Source: Hemileia vastatrix
Taxonomy: Eukaryota > Basidiomycota > Pucciniomycetes > Pucciniales > Zaghouaniaceae
Direction of reading: 5' to 3'
Assembly (NCBI GenBank): GCA_030280995.1
Contig: JASXTE010000008.1
Location: forward strand, 20,821,693 to 20,885,692
DNA: 64,000 bases
Shown here: positions 11,801 through 21,481 of the stretch, in pieces
Layout of the letters: each line of letters starts with the position of its first letter
Position numbering within the stretch: position 1 is the stretch's first letter
The notes under the pieces: generated by a model
Told to the model about the DNA's origin: nothing
Seen by the model: the letters and a program-made list of their open reading frames with translations, nothing else
The model's database searches: none
Made by a program: the position numbers and the translations under genes

Positions 11801-14321
11801 TAAAAATGCTCCTTCAGTTTTCCAGAAAGTCATGGATAACACTTTCCATCAAGAAATTTTTGAAGGTTGGCTCATGGTTTATATTGATGATATTATTGTT
11901 TTTTCTAAAACTTTTGATGAACATATGATTCACTTGAATAGAGTTTTCCAAAAAATGGATGAAATCAATATGACCTTATCTTTAAAAAAGTGTAAATTTG
12001 GTTTTCAATCTTTGAAAGTCCTTGGCCATGTTGTGTCAGGCTTACAAATTTGTGTAGACCATAATAAAGTTGCTGCCATTCAAAATGTTAAAGCACCAAC
12101 TTCTGTAAGAGAAATCCAAAGTTTTTTGGGTATGTGTGGCTATTATAGACAATATATTAAAAATTATCAGGTCATAGCCTTGCCTCTTACAAAACTAACC
12201 AGAAAAGATGTTGCTTTTCTCTGGAATGATGACTGTCAGAAAGCTTTTAATACATTGAAAAATTGCTTAATGACAGCCCCTATATTGGCTCTCCCAGATT
12301 TTAACAAGCCATTTGTACTTTATACAGATGCTAGCTTTATTGGTCTGGGTGCTGCCCTTCACCAAAAGCAAATTATTAATGATAAATCCTCAGAGGTTGT
12401 AATTTGTTATATTTCAAGAACCTTAAGGAATAGTGAATTGAAATATGGTGCCACTCAATTGGAGTGCTTAGCAGTTGTTTGGGCTCTTGAGAAACTTCAT
12501 TACTACTTGGATGACCAAAAATTTGAGTTGGTAACTGACTGTAGTGCTGTGAAATCTCTCTTAAACCTCAAAACGCCTAACAGACATATGTTCAGGTGGC
12601 AACTTGCTGTTCAGGAATACAGAGGAAGGATGACTATTATCCACAGAGCTGGAAATGTTCACTCTAATGTTGATATGCTCTCCAGATTGCCTCTGCCAAA
12701 TAATGACTCCAATCCTGCTTATGTACCTGAGGATAACACTGTTCATATACATGGTATATTTATAGTTGATATGGAAGAAGAGTTATTACAGTTAATACTG
12801 GATTCATATGATAAAGATTCTGACTTAAATAAATTAGTTACTATTTTGAATGATCCTAAGAATGCTTCAATTCAAGCATTAATAAAAACTCTTCCTGCAA
12901 AGTACCAAAATGCTTTAAATAAAGGAAAGTTTTCTATTGAAGATGGTTATATATATTATAGAAGGAAGCTTACCAATGTAATTGTTATTCCTCCTTCAAT
13001 GAAAGAAACTATCCTCAAACTTTGTCATGATGACATATTAGCTGGTCATTTTGATCTTGAAAAAACATTGATTAGAATCAAAAACACTGCATGGTGGGCT
13101 AATATGTCTGAAGACACAAAATTATATGTTGAATCTTGTGATTCCTGCCAAAAATCTAAAAGGTTAACAGGTAAGAGAGCAGGGTTATTACAACATATTG
13201 AAGCACCTAGTGCTCCCTGGCAAATCATTAATATGGATTTTGTCACTGGTCTTCCTGTTGCAGGTAAAGACAGCTTTAACTCTTGTTGGGTAATAGTTGA
13301 TAGATTCACAAAAATGTGCAAATTTATTCCAACCCACAAAGATGTATCCACCAAGGAATTAGCTTTCTTATGGTGGTCTTACATGTTTAATATTATTGGT
13401 TTTCCAAAAGCCATTATCTCTGATAGAGATCCAAAATTCACTTCTGAGTTTTGGACCTCTTTGATGGATATTTGTGGCTGTGAGTTAAAATTGTCTACAG
13501 CTCATCATCCTCAGACTGATGGTCTAGCTGAAAGAATGATTCAAACTCTGGAAGATATGATTAGAAGGTATTGTGCCTTTGGTTTAGAATATAAAGATAA
13601 TGACAGATTTACTCATGATTGGGTCACTCTTTTGCCTGGTCTTGAATTTGCATATAATAGCACTGTTCATTCTGTCACTGAGAAAAAGCCTTTTGAGCTT
13701 TGGTTAGGTTATGTCCCAAACACTCCTGCTCAAATTCTCAATAATAAATTACCTAAGTTGGAACTGCACCCTGGTGTAAAATCTTTTATGCAAATGCAAC
13801 AGCTATGCAGAAAACATGCTCAGAGTTGTATTGATAAAGCATTTGAATATGAAAAGAAAAGATGGGATAAATCCCATAAAGAATACACATTTAACAAGGG
13901 TGATGAAGTGTTGATCTCTACTGTCCATTTCAATTTACAAGGTAACCACAAATTAAAAGATCCTTTTGTAGGACCATTTGTTGTTAAAAGAATGGTTGGT
14001 GATAATGCAGTAGAAGTTGTATTGTATTCTCCATATGATAGGAAACATCCTGTCTTTCCCATTTCTTTGCTTAAACCTTATACTTCCAACAGTGACTTAT
14101 TTCCAAAAAGAAGAGGAAGACCTAAGAAGAACCCTCAGGAAGTCACAGAAACAGCAGAAATTGATAAAATTCTCAATGATAGAATTATCACTTCTGAAAG
14201 AGGTACTGAATATTTATTGAGATATAAGAACAAATCATCTGAACATGATGCATGGATACCTGGCAAGGAAATTTCAAATCTGCCTGCTCTGTTGAAAAAA
14301 TACAAAAAGAAAAAATCTTAG
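8154..14321 (+). CDS. Gag-Pol polyprotein of chromovirus A, 2055 aa, intact
   Basis: A single frame encodes every function of a Ty3/gypsy chromovirus. Order: long Ser-rich N-terminus with basic RRSSKRLQNKK near residue 75; coiled-coil-like region (about 300-480); Gag capsid domain (about 565-750); zinc knuckle CYKCNKPWQKGHVC (near 773); aspartic protease with DSGAGGSVV (near 887). RT with YIDDIIVFS follows (near 1242), then RNase H with YTDAS (near 1389), an H2C2 integrase finger (near 1622) and the integrase core. In the core the second catalytic Asp of SDRDPKF and the Glu of GLAERM are separated by exactly 35 residues. The C-terminus has an AT-hook-like KRRGRPKKN (near 1985) and a chromodomain (about 2002-2052). 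No frameshift separates gag and pol. The ATG at 8154 is chosen because the matching ATG in B gives the same acidic 24-25-residue start. Confidence 0.95.
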   Translation: MSNNLAEKMDNMQVDEIEIDYDADTVSSSKVGHKKSYANTKNSHTAGCGNDRECKQTKPPSPSTTEGSKASSASRRSSKRLQNKKASSATTNQQPIQSYKRVEDRKYDVQSKGRNIVGSGPRTQEPDSGPGPSSIASQSASISGSTFTATQLNHPKSKYYGSRAMEMGLSNESLPTECATPSSSSAWPIQNTQFPSTSSSLPTKQEKEGPSTIPNPVPGEVSSSAMVSNLVDSHLGMFSNKSSSAGNIIEHGERTVKPVKRQLPVTSSPIDVISKLSFDEPLHLTSTSLINPSLAIKNDSVPPEIYNLIEKTSEEILKDTLDFNIVKDKHVRDVLIHENDRLNNLHLQCKVSSSVQDTAYLKIKEILNIVLSQQKQIRSDHRAISDRNISLHKTLSELKPLIEENYSFKNEIKSLQNEFKKLKNDFHALSTKHSVSEDRNVLSLAKVNDQMSEIPRIRNYVSDLQEKFSTLTINNELNEISANKLHKNKGKKPEQSSSFLPHISTIKQTDNESVKSFATSKKSCDGHAPAVSVNNEISEHLAKLQELLLINNSNQKVDHPSSQKNWPKLDQYPTFDGDSSSDWQHFIQRIDNLKRSYKLPDEEIVSKLISLFSNVALMWYESVLLDNNHYTWNDWKSLIENQFGGSKFRLAQQRLYENTRYVSSSVEKPIVFLMKITKILRAIDPKMDYDTWRDKILYKLPNSLRDLIVARTEHVRENSSFINICNEVLLNHRYEPKNYLSKSYNDQNNPSIKLPEKSGKPSAPVAPKKYATNTCYKCNKPWQKGHVCDKKIHLVEQNEDTDEIELDVNNSSSDCESNISYDNESVKDVLMLEHDVHYLNNISEDCVLNLSSVENAEIIKDITNNSIPISPLKAPVIINGKNVDVVLDSGAGGSVVSEKALASVDKEYLSKLLPITSEKWRGYGSTLFPIGKYKTSVFFKYNGGFVRAICEFVVMKNDNLSNWFIMGNDILTMFGVKLDPANNCFTLGMNGKRKFKISLPKPSGHLLKSCNSLTQCKGRTTTEMDALLHEINTASFGDHLTNEQKDSIVASITSFPMAFAHGSHVLGIVQEEMKITLSCNLSDIPPSLKKKPYPASPSKRKDIEDNIETLLKMNIIEKVNVTPKYCVISPVLISYEKDKARLCGDYRALNTYTVDDIYPLPRINSINATLQGAKFISCLDGNKGYHQVPVEKNSQNFLLIATHMGIYKYVRMPFGPKNAPSVFQKVMDNTFHQEIFEGWLMVYIDDIIVFSKTFDEHMIHLNRVFQKMDEINMTLSLKKCKFGFQSLKVLGHVVSGLQICVDHNKVAAIQNVKAPTSVREIQSFLGMCGYYRQYIKNYQVIALPLTKLTRKDVAFLWNDDCQKAFNTLKNCLMTAPILALPDFNKPFVLYTDASFIGLGAALHQKQIINDKSSEVVICYISRTLRNSELKYGATQLECLAVVWALEKLHYYLDDQKFELVTDCSAVKSLLNLKTPNRHMFRWQLAVQEYRGRMTIIHRAGNVHSNVDMLSRLPLPNNDSNPAYVPEDNTVHIHGIFIVDMEEELLQLILDSYDKDSDLNKLVTILNDPKNASIQALIKTLPAKYQNALNKGKFSIEDGYIYYRRKLTNVIVIPPSMKETILKLCHDDILAGHFDLEKTLIRIKNTAWWANMSEDTKLYVESCDSCQKSKRLTGKRAGLLQHIEAPSAPWQIINMDFVTGLPVAGKDSFNSCWVIVDRFTKMCKFIPTHKDVSTKELAFLWWSYMFNIIGFPKAIISDRDPKFTSEFWTSLMDICGCELKLSTAHHPQTDGLAERMIQTLEDMIRRYCAFGLEYKDNDRFTHDWVTLLPGLEFAYNSTVHSVTEKKPFELWLGYVPNTPAQILNNKLPKLELHPGVKSFMQMQQLCRKHAQSCIDKAFEYEKKRWDKSHKEYTFNKGDEVLISTVHFNLQGNHKLKDPFVGPFVVKRMVGDNAVEVVLYSPYDRKHPVFPISLLKPYTSNSDLFPKRRGRPKKNPQEVTETAEIDKILNDRIITSERGTEYLLRYKNKSSEHDAWIPGKEISNLPALLKKYKKKKS
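8229..8292 (+). other. Putative intron 1 (element A), 64 nt
   Basis: It starts GTAAGTTCTTC, has GCTAAC about 20 nt before the end, and ends ACTGCAG. Length and signals match the other introns in the window. Its counterpart in B is 42080-42137 (58 nt, starting GTAAGTTCT). 64 is not a multiple of three, so retention keeps Gag-Pol in frame while removal switches to the overlapping frame. Confidence 0.7.
8832..8889 (+). other. Putative intron 2 (element A), 58 nt
   Basis: It starts GTAAGTAATTTGG, has TCTAAT before a pyrimidine-rich stretch, and ends CTTCTGCAG. The counterpart in B is 41540-41597, also 58 nt. In both copies the first downstream bases are G TAA, giving Trp-stop across the junction. 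Confidence 0.6.
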
Positions 14322-14344
14322 CATTTTTTTTTATTGTTTTTTTT

Positions 14345-14356
14345 AGAGTGAGGGAG
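14345..14356 (+). other. Polypurine tract of chromovirus A
   Basis: AGAGTGAGGGAG lies immediately before the 3' LTR, the expected position for priming plus-strand DNA synthesis. Confidence 0.85.
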
Positions 14357-15495
14357 TGTCAGCCAGGCTATTCCAGGAGTCCAGTAAATGATATATAAAT
14401 TATAAAACCCTAAAAAGTGGGTAAGACTTGTATTTAATGAATATAACCTAATATTTTATTGTATAATGAAATTATATAAAAATTTTATTATATACAAGTG
14501 TTACATTAAATTTATTGGTTATATATATTTTTATATACAATTAAATTGAGCATAATATAATAACTTCTACAAATAATGGCGCATTTTTATGTATTTAATA
14601 ATTATAAATTTATATTTAATTAATTAAAAAACATATATTATAATTACAAGTGTAAATTTGATTTATAATATATTTAAATTAATTACTTAAATTTATATAT
14701 TAAATAATACCTCTCATATGATACTAAACAATAATTAATGACGCTTCTTTTGGCCCTTAATTGTGTTAGAAAAAACAAATAAATTAATTTGGACTAAATT
14801 GAGATTAATTGCTTGTTTTGTTGCGTCAAATTATTTTTTTGTTTCACTTAAAATGTCCTGTAATCAGAATGTACCATCTGTTTGGAATTATATTTCTCAT
14901 AGTTCCTATGTTTCCAATCTTGTTTAGTTATTCACTATTGTCACTTACTGATTTGGGAATTAATGGCGGGGAAATTGGATTCTTGATTGGGCTTTTAATT
15001 ATTTGTTTCATGTTTTTCTCTATATTGTTATGTTTCATTTATTCTTTTGATATGTTTGTTTTATTCCATTCTAATCATTGTATTTACAAATATAGTAGCG
15101 CTTCAGAGGACCCATTGCCTATAAAAGGGCCTTGGATAATCCCCTGTAGCCGGATCACTTATTACACACTCAACAAATTAAATAACCAATTTATTACGTT
15201 TATATTTTTTTTTATTAGTAATACAAATCTAATTTAAATTCTATACAACAAATCAAAGGTTGCTTTAAGTCTGATAGTAATTAAAATTGTTTGCCGCGCA
15301 GAACCCTTACATTTAATAATATTATTGTTAATAAAAACCAAGTTTTTGTCACCTCTCAAAATTGCTCACCGTTGTTTCCCTCTCAAATAAATTAAATATA
15401 TATTTTTGGTTTATTTATTTATTTTCCCTTGTCCTCCTACTTCTCTCCTCCTTTTTCTCCTATTTTTCTTACCTCTTCTAGACGACTGACCGACA
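14357..15495 (+). repeat. 3' LTR of chromovirus A
   Basis: 1139 bp, the same as the 5' LTR except T at 15233. It is followed by the target duplication TATAT (15496-15500). Confidence 0.95.
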
Positions 15496-15500
15496 TATAT

Positions 15501-17080
15501 GCTGTAGATCCAAATATACAGAGATGATCTAGTTGTGGTTTAGTCTTAAATATTTTCATGCAGGGTTTCATATATCTACTGTAAGTATTAGGAAGTCAGT
15601 TTTGGGTGTAGACTGCCCAAAGAAAAGTAGGGCCCCAAAAATATTTTGGAAAGGTACTATCAAGTAAAATGGTTGTACCCATGTCAGAAATTGTTTGATT
15701 GAAGAGTTAAATGTCACCATTTTGCCCATGGTAATAGGGAAGGGAAAATTCATGATCTATTCTGTGTAAGTAAAGCCATTTTTTCATCTTTTTATTGAAA
15801 AAATCACCTCTATTTTTTCTCTTCATAAGTTTGATTTTGATGTCAGCTCTTCTCTCTTGCCAAGTTATATAATTTTTAATAATCTTGTTAGATTTTTCTT
15901 TTATTTTTATAATTCCTACATTACCATAGCTTGATCCCAATTCCAACATTGTTAATAAATACATACCTCCATTTATAGTGTTTTCTTTAAAAAGTTGCAT
16001 TATATTGATTTGACAGGCTTATTGGATCAGTACATTTTGATCTTGAAATTTTTCATTCTTCACAGTAAATTTTTCCTGTTAGAAGCATATCAGGGATACT
16101 GTCAGATAATTTATGGCTGAATAATTTTCTTATTTGCTGAAGGCTTCTGTGACCAAAGGTTGTATGCCCATATTATAATGTCTCAGTATTATCAATGTCA
16201 ATTTTTAATTTATTTAGTTTAACATCAGTCTCTTTAAATATTTTGTAAGTGAAGGGTTTATATTGCATATCAGTTAACAAATTGCTAAATACAGAATTGG
16301 TATCAGATAGTAAAACATTAAGTAAATGTCTTGGAAATGGTCATGGAAGAGTCCAGTTCCTGTTATTGAATTTTGCCATAAAAATTAACATTCCATCTTT
16401 AGAGAAGATATTTATATCTTTACAGTTGAAATTTATCTTACAGCCAGCCAAGATCAATGATTCTTGTGATATAAGTGTACCCAAGGCTCTGTCTCAATAA
16501 TAAAAAAATTTAGTTTCAATGTTATTCCCATTTGGCCCTGGGAAAATGAGACATCCCTTTCCTGTAATGAAATTTTTGGAGCCATTAGTTGCTACTTTAA
16601 GTGGTATTGGATTGGACAGGTTAACATATGTCAAAAAGTTGCTTTTTTTACTGTAATATGGTGAGTAGCCCCACTTTCTAAAATAGGAAGCAGTCCACTG
16701 TCAGAGATTGATAGCATTTCTATTTCTATTTCTGATGGTTCTTGAGAATTGTCAATTTTTAGTAGTTTTGATTTAAATGGTCTTATGTCTTTATCATAGT
16801 TTGAGTGATAATAGTCAGATTTTCTATTTTCTTGATTAGTTTTCCTAGGTGGTTGAGGTAAGTGTTGAAAAATAATTTGATAAGGGTATTCTGTATAGAA
16901 AGGAACAGGGTAATGAGCAGTATAGCTATGACTTGTATTGTTGGACATGCTTTTTCTGTTAGAGACTTGACAGTCTGAAGCAAAATGACCTGGTCAATTT
17001 CACCAATAAAAACAGTCTTTTTTGTGCATTTCTTATCAAAATCTTCTTTAATTGATTTGGATTTTCTTGAAATGAGATTT
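15501..17080 (-). pseudogene. Copia D pol part 1: zinc knuckle, protease and integrase
   Basis: The minus strand shows a decayed zinc knuckle (PGHFASDCQVSN near 16980) and a protease motif LESGATHHIT near 16670, where the family DSGA is now ESGA. The integrase has NRGDFFNKKMKKW and HEFSLPYYHGQNG near 15730-15800. Stops and frameshifts are frequent. The frame continues on the far side of gypsy A at 6326. Confidence 0.75.
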
Positions 17081-17159
17081 CAAATTGTTGGGGTATAGTT
17101 ATTTTATCTTCAGATGGTTTTTGATTTGAGTGCCTCTTGCATTTGGCAATCTATGAAGA

Positions 17160-17835
17160 CTTGGGAAAATTCTTTCAATTAAGGTATATCACTAAGACAA
17201 TATAATGTGTTTATTTGAGTCATTATATAATATTCTAATCTGGAACGGCCTTGAGCTTGTTGTTGTAAAATTAATCCCATGATATTTTCCATGGCAAGAT
17301 CCATTCCAAAGGCTCTTATGGTCCTGAATTTTTTGTATATGGCTTGCATATATTTGACACCCAAAGGATAATCTTTAAAATGTGTATTCAAACATTCTTT
17401 CCAGAGGTTAAGATGATGAATCTGGGTACTTTGATTGAAACTGGTGAAAAGAAATGCATGTAGATTGAATGCTGATGGATAGGTACCATTTTCAATCAAT
17501 TCTTGGATGTGGTGGTCAACATATTCTATGAGGAGTGTATTGACTAAGTAGTCTTTGTGAAGATTGATTTTCTGTTTCCTGTTGTCCACATAATATTTGT
17601 CCCAGATGAAATTTCAAATCAGCTGTTGAAATTTTCATAACCAGTTTAGGAAATTTTCACCTGTTGTGTTCAGCTTGGGAGTGGCATCAATCCAGGGCTT
17701 TGCCTTTTTCAATTTTCCAAAAGTGAAATGTTTGTTCCATCCAGCTTCTTTAAATGTCCTGACTTGTTGTGGTTTTTCAGGTTGATTTTTGTGTTGTTCA
17801 GCAGTACTTGCTGGAGACTCTCGCAGTGTTGCCAT
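17160..17835 (-). pseudogene. Copia D gag
   Basis: It starts at an ATG at 17835 (MATLRESPAST) and continues, after a break near 17600, in the 136-aa frame 17179-17589. That frame is helical and leucine-rich, as in the UBN2/Gag family. It lies just downstream of the PBS and 5' LTR, as expected. Confidence 0.65.
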
Positions 17836-18302
17836 ATTTTCATGTTGACACCTGGTTGGTAGGGAGGAAGCTCATGACATTCAAAATTATACTGGTAAGA
17901 AAAGGAAAAAGAAAGAAAAAATATATATTAAAAGGGAGAATAATAATGATTGAAGCAATAAGAAATGAGAATTTGGTTTGTTAATAAAGAAAGAAAAAAA
18001 AGAGAAGAAGTAATATATATATATATATTTTTATATTTAATTTATTGTTTTTTATACTTTCAGTAATTGGGTCCATCCGCACCAATCAGAATGTTTTTTA
18101 CTTTTGAGCTACCAAAAATGACCTAATTGTATTTATTTTTTTATTTTTATTTGATTTTTTAAAAGGAAAAAGAAAAAGAAGAGAGATAAGAAGTGCTAGG
18201 AAGAGGAAAGAAGAAGAAAAGAAAAATATTTGTGGGAAAACTTTATATCTTCTAAGGTAAGGTCACCCTTTGCAGCAAATGAAAAAATATTCTTTTAGGT
18301 GG

Positions 18303-18316
18303 GAAAGCCCATAACC
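18303..18316 (-). other. Primer-binding site of copia D
   Basis: The minus strand reads GGTTATGGGCTTTC next to the LTR. The GGTTATGGGC core is complementary to the initiator tRNA-Met anticodon arm. Confidence 0.65.
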
Positions 18317-18441
18317 TGAGAAAGTCAAGATGGTTGTTTAGCTTAGAAATCTAATACTTTAATTTCTATCATTTACTTAGGTTTATATACTGCTGTTATG
18401 TAGTCAAGTATCTTAATCACTATGTGTCTTAGGTCTCAACA
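18317..18441 (-). repeat. 5' LTR of copia D (~125 bp)
   Basis: On the minus strand it starts TGTTGAGACC and ends TTTCTCA. It matches 2988-3113 and is flanked by GAATA at 18442-18446. Confidence 0.8.
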
Positions 18442-18532
18442 GAATATTGAAATTCATTATGAAATGACCAAGTAACATGCAATTAAATACTTATTTTTTA
18501 CCAACATGAAGGTAGATGCTCTGATGAATATT

Positions 18533-18717
18533 TCAATTCAGTAACAATTGGTGCCAGTGTACTGCATATAGCTACTGAATATTTGCTGAAATGGCTGTGG
18601 ATTCTCTAACTTGTTTTTGGTTAAATTTTTTGCATATGGGTGATGTATATTGCAATCAAGTAACAAATGGCGCCTGTAAAATGCATTTAGCCAATGAATA
18701 TTTTCTAGAACTTCTGG
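18533..18717 (+). repeat. Two diverged tandem units (~117-bp period)
   Basis: The segment beginning TTCAATTCAGTAACAATTGG is repeated about 117 bp later as TGCAATCAAGTAACAAATGG, with related sequence to TGAATATTT and beyond. The rest of 18447-18915 is AT-rich and shows no gene. Confidence 0.5.
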
Positions 18718-18915
18718 AGATGGTTTTAGGACTTTGTATATATTTACCCTATATTATTTTATCTATTGTTTTATTTCTTTCAATATAACCCAAGTTGAAG
18801 CATAAAAGAGATAAAAGGCTATATGTTAGGGTTATATGTGCATATATATATTTGTGTTTCAGTATAAAAATAATTATATAAACTTATTCAAGTGGTGATA
18901 ACCATTAGTCATTGG

Positions 18916-19331
18916 CACTACACACCAAGTAAGATATCTCTGATGGGGATATTCATGTGCAAGTTTGGGATATTGTAGGGAGTGACATAAGGACAGAAAA
19001 ATAAGTGCAAGAAAAATACATATGTGCAAAAAAAATATGTGCAAAAAAATATGTGTGAGAAAAATAAGAAGTATATCTTGCAAATACAAGAAATTTTGTT
19101 TTTCTTATTTTTTTTATTTTTTTATTTTTTTTCTTATTTTTTTACAATTTTTTTGTTTTGAGAAAAAAAATTCTCATGGTTCCAAATGATTTTTTACACT
19201 TACTTTTCTCATCCTTATTTTCTTGAACTTGATTTTGTTACTTTATTTTTCTGTCCTTATGCTCCTCCCTAAAATATCCCCCACTCACGCATAAATATCC
19301 CCATTGTGGATATTTTACTTGGTGTGTAGTG
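18916..19331. mobile_element. CACTA-like foldback element / MITE (416 bp)
   Basis: The two ends are imperfect inverted repeats of roughly 90 bp: 18916 reads CACTACACACCAAGTAA inward, and so does the complement from 19331. The arms share GGACAGAAAAATAA at their inner ends. The centre is A/T-rich with repeated ATGTGCAAAAAAA words. CACTA termini point to the EnSpm/CACTA superfamily. The flanking triplets TGG and TGA differ at one base, so the usual 3-bp duplication is not perfect. No coding capacity. Confidence 0.7.
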
Positions 19332-20868
19332 TGAGAAGAATCAACCAATTCAATAACATCATAAAGAGGAACTAAACTTGCAAACATCCATTCAAACCCC
19401 CCTTTACTAAACCATGATGGTTCCCTGGTAACAGACAACCTACTGAAGGCCCAGCTTCTCTTTGAAGGCACCTCAGTAGTGTCTACTTCTTGTGACCTCT
19501 CAGATATCATTGTGCCCCCCCTCTCAGATCCCTCCTCCCCCCTTCACAGTCCAGGAGATCACTGCAGCCCTCTTGAGAACAATGAAAATTAAAGCACCTG
19601 GTCTGGACGGGATACCCAACTCTCTCCTTAACTAGAACCCTAATGTGGTAGCCAAACTTCTCCTCCCCCTCTTTCAGAATTGTCTTGACCTAGGGCACTA
19701 TTCCAACCCTTGGAAGATTGCAAAAACAGTCATTATACCCAAGCCAGGCTGCCTGGATTACTCTGTCCCATAGCTCTCCTTAATACTGTGGGGAAGCTTC
19801 TTGAAGCATTATTAACCAGGAGCTTATCTTATCTCATTGAAAATAGTCACCTTCTCCCTGACACTCATTATGGAGGCTGCCCCCTCAGAAGCACCTCCGA
19901 CACTCTCCTCCACCTGACCACCTGGACCAAGGATCAATGGAGGAAAGGTAACACCTTTGGAGCTCTGTCTCTGGATGTTAAGGGAGCCCTCCCATCAACA
20001 AATACAACAAGACTATCCCACTTTTTACACTCACTGCCTCTCCCCCACAACTTAGTCTCCCTTATTGATGATTCATTGACAGGAAAGAAAACTAGAATTA
20101 CCTTCTCTTCCTACAAATCCCCTGCCTCCTTCTCTCACAAGGGACTCCCACAGGGATCCACACTCTCTCTTCTCCTATATGTTATATATAATTTCATACC
20201 ACAATGATGTGGTATTCCTAACTGCAAGCAAGGATCCTGAGAAGGTGGTGGATGTACTCTCACAACTGGGAACAGAAGCAACAGCATGGGGTTTTAAACA
20301 TGCCATAGTTTTTGATTTATGCAAGACAAAATGGATGCTGTTTTCCAATTGCAAACATATATTAGCCTCCCCTCACTCTCTCTCCTTTGACAGACATCTC
20401 CTTTGCCCTTCTCCTTCTCTGAAATGGATGGGAGCCCTCCTTGATCCCCAACTATCATTTACTCCTAATGGAAACAAATTAATAGCAATTGGCCATCAAG
20501 CAGCCACATCCATCCACCATCTTGTGTTGTCAGGTTGGGGTATCCCTCTGAGACAATACAGAGCACTGATTACTTCCTTAGTACATTCTAGAGCAGATTA
20601 CACTGCTATTGTCTAGCACAATCCTAAGAAGAACTCAAGAACTACTCAACTCTTACAGGTGGTAGATAACAAAGCACTAAGAAGAGCCTTGGGTTGCTTT
20701 TTCTCTACCTTGTTAATCCTTCTCTTACATGGTTCAAACTCTCTCACCTGCAAACAGCACTTGGACCTTATGGTCAACACAGCATGGGCAAGACTCCTCA
20801 CCATCCCATCCACAAACCCAATGGCCCAATTGGAAAAATCCCTCCTCAACTCTCACCTCCCCAAAACA
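19332..20868 (+). pseudogene. LINE (non-LTR retrotransposon) 5'-truncated RT region
   Basis: In several frames the RT of a non-LTR element is visible: KAPGLDGIPNSLL near 19590, KTVIIPKPG near 19730, the fingers/palm block at 19710-20207 and KGLPQGSTLS near 20140. A decayed catalytic site near 20205 reads YHNDVVFLTA where YADDVVFL is expected, after a frameshift. The sequence is richer in G+C and C-runs than its surroundings. It breaks off at 20868, where a solo LTR was inserted, and resumes at 21482. Upstream it abuts the CACTA-like element. Confidence 0.75.
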
Positions 20869-21481
20869 TGTCAATTATATATATATTCATATACATGTTA
20901 TGTTCACTTATACTTATTATGTATCTTCGTTTCTGTTTATTCAACTTCTACATTTTCTACATTACTATTCTTTTTAACCTAGCATTTCTTTTAACCTAAC
21001 TCAATGATAACTCAGCATTATATATGGTTGCCGATACGTCTATGTATCGCATCCATTTTTCCTCTTATCTAATTTATTATTACTTTATTTCTAACTAAAT
21101 CATATTATTTACTTTAAAGTCTTTCACTTCATTTGTCCCAGTTGTCCCGTGTCCTATTGTCCTTGAGTCCCAAACTTACCTGTTGTTCATTCTTATCAGG
21201 TATTATTGTACATATGCTCTACGACAGCTAATCCATTTTTCGTCTTATCTAATTTATTATTATTTTATTTCTAACTAAATCATATTATTTACTTTAAAGT
21301 CTTTCACTTCATTTGTCCCAGTTGTCCCGTGTCCTGTTGTCCCTTGTCCTATTGTCCTTGAGTCCCAAACTTACCTGTTGTTCATTCTTATCAGATATTA
21401 TTTCTTTCACTTCATTTGTCCCAGTTGTCCCGTGTCCTATTGTCCTTGAGCCCCAAACTTACCTGTTGTTCATTCTTATCA
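20869..21481 (+). repeat. Solo LTR of the copia C family inside the LINE
   Basis: It starts TGTCAATTATATATA and ends TTCTTATCA as in copia C, with perfect target duplications AAACA at 20864-20868 and 21482-21486. The 3' part has been expanded: a module ending CTTATCA occurs three times (to about 21198, 21392 and 21481). Removing it rejoins the LINE frame (LPKTHQHQLH). Confidence 0.9.

Larger units (their letters stand above)
6327..15495 (+). mobile_element. Intact young Ty3/gypsy chromovirus A
   Basis: LTRs at 6327-7465 and 14357-15495 are both 1139 bp; by eye I found one difference (C at 7203, T at 15233). Ends are TG...CA and the target duplication TATAT lies at 6322-6326 and 15496-15500. 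The interior has a PBS-like site, a 670-nt leader, one uninterrupted 2055-codon gag-pol frame, an overlapping spliced frame, and a polypurine tract. It is inserted into copia D integrase. Near-identical LTRs and an open pol indicate a recent, possibly active copy. Confidence 0.95.
2988..18441 (-). mobile_element. Ty1/copia element D, full span, nested with later insertions
   Basis: Short matching LTRs lie at 2988-3113 and 18317-18441, with the target duplication GAATA at 2983-2987 and 18442-18446. Order on the minus strand: 5' LTR, PBS, gag, protease, integrase, RT, RNase H, polypurine tract, 3' LTR. Two insertions split it: gypsy A (6327-15495) within integrase and an unidentified 1.3-kb insert (4556-5866) within RT. 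Both junctions can be closed mentally at their target duplications, giving continuous copia homology. All coding parts carry stops and frameshifts. Confidence 0.85.
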
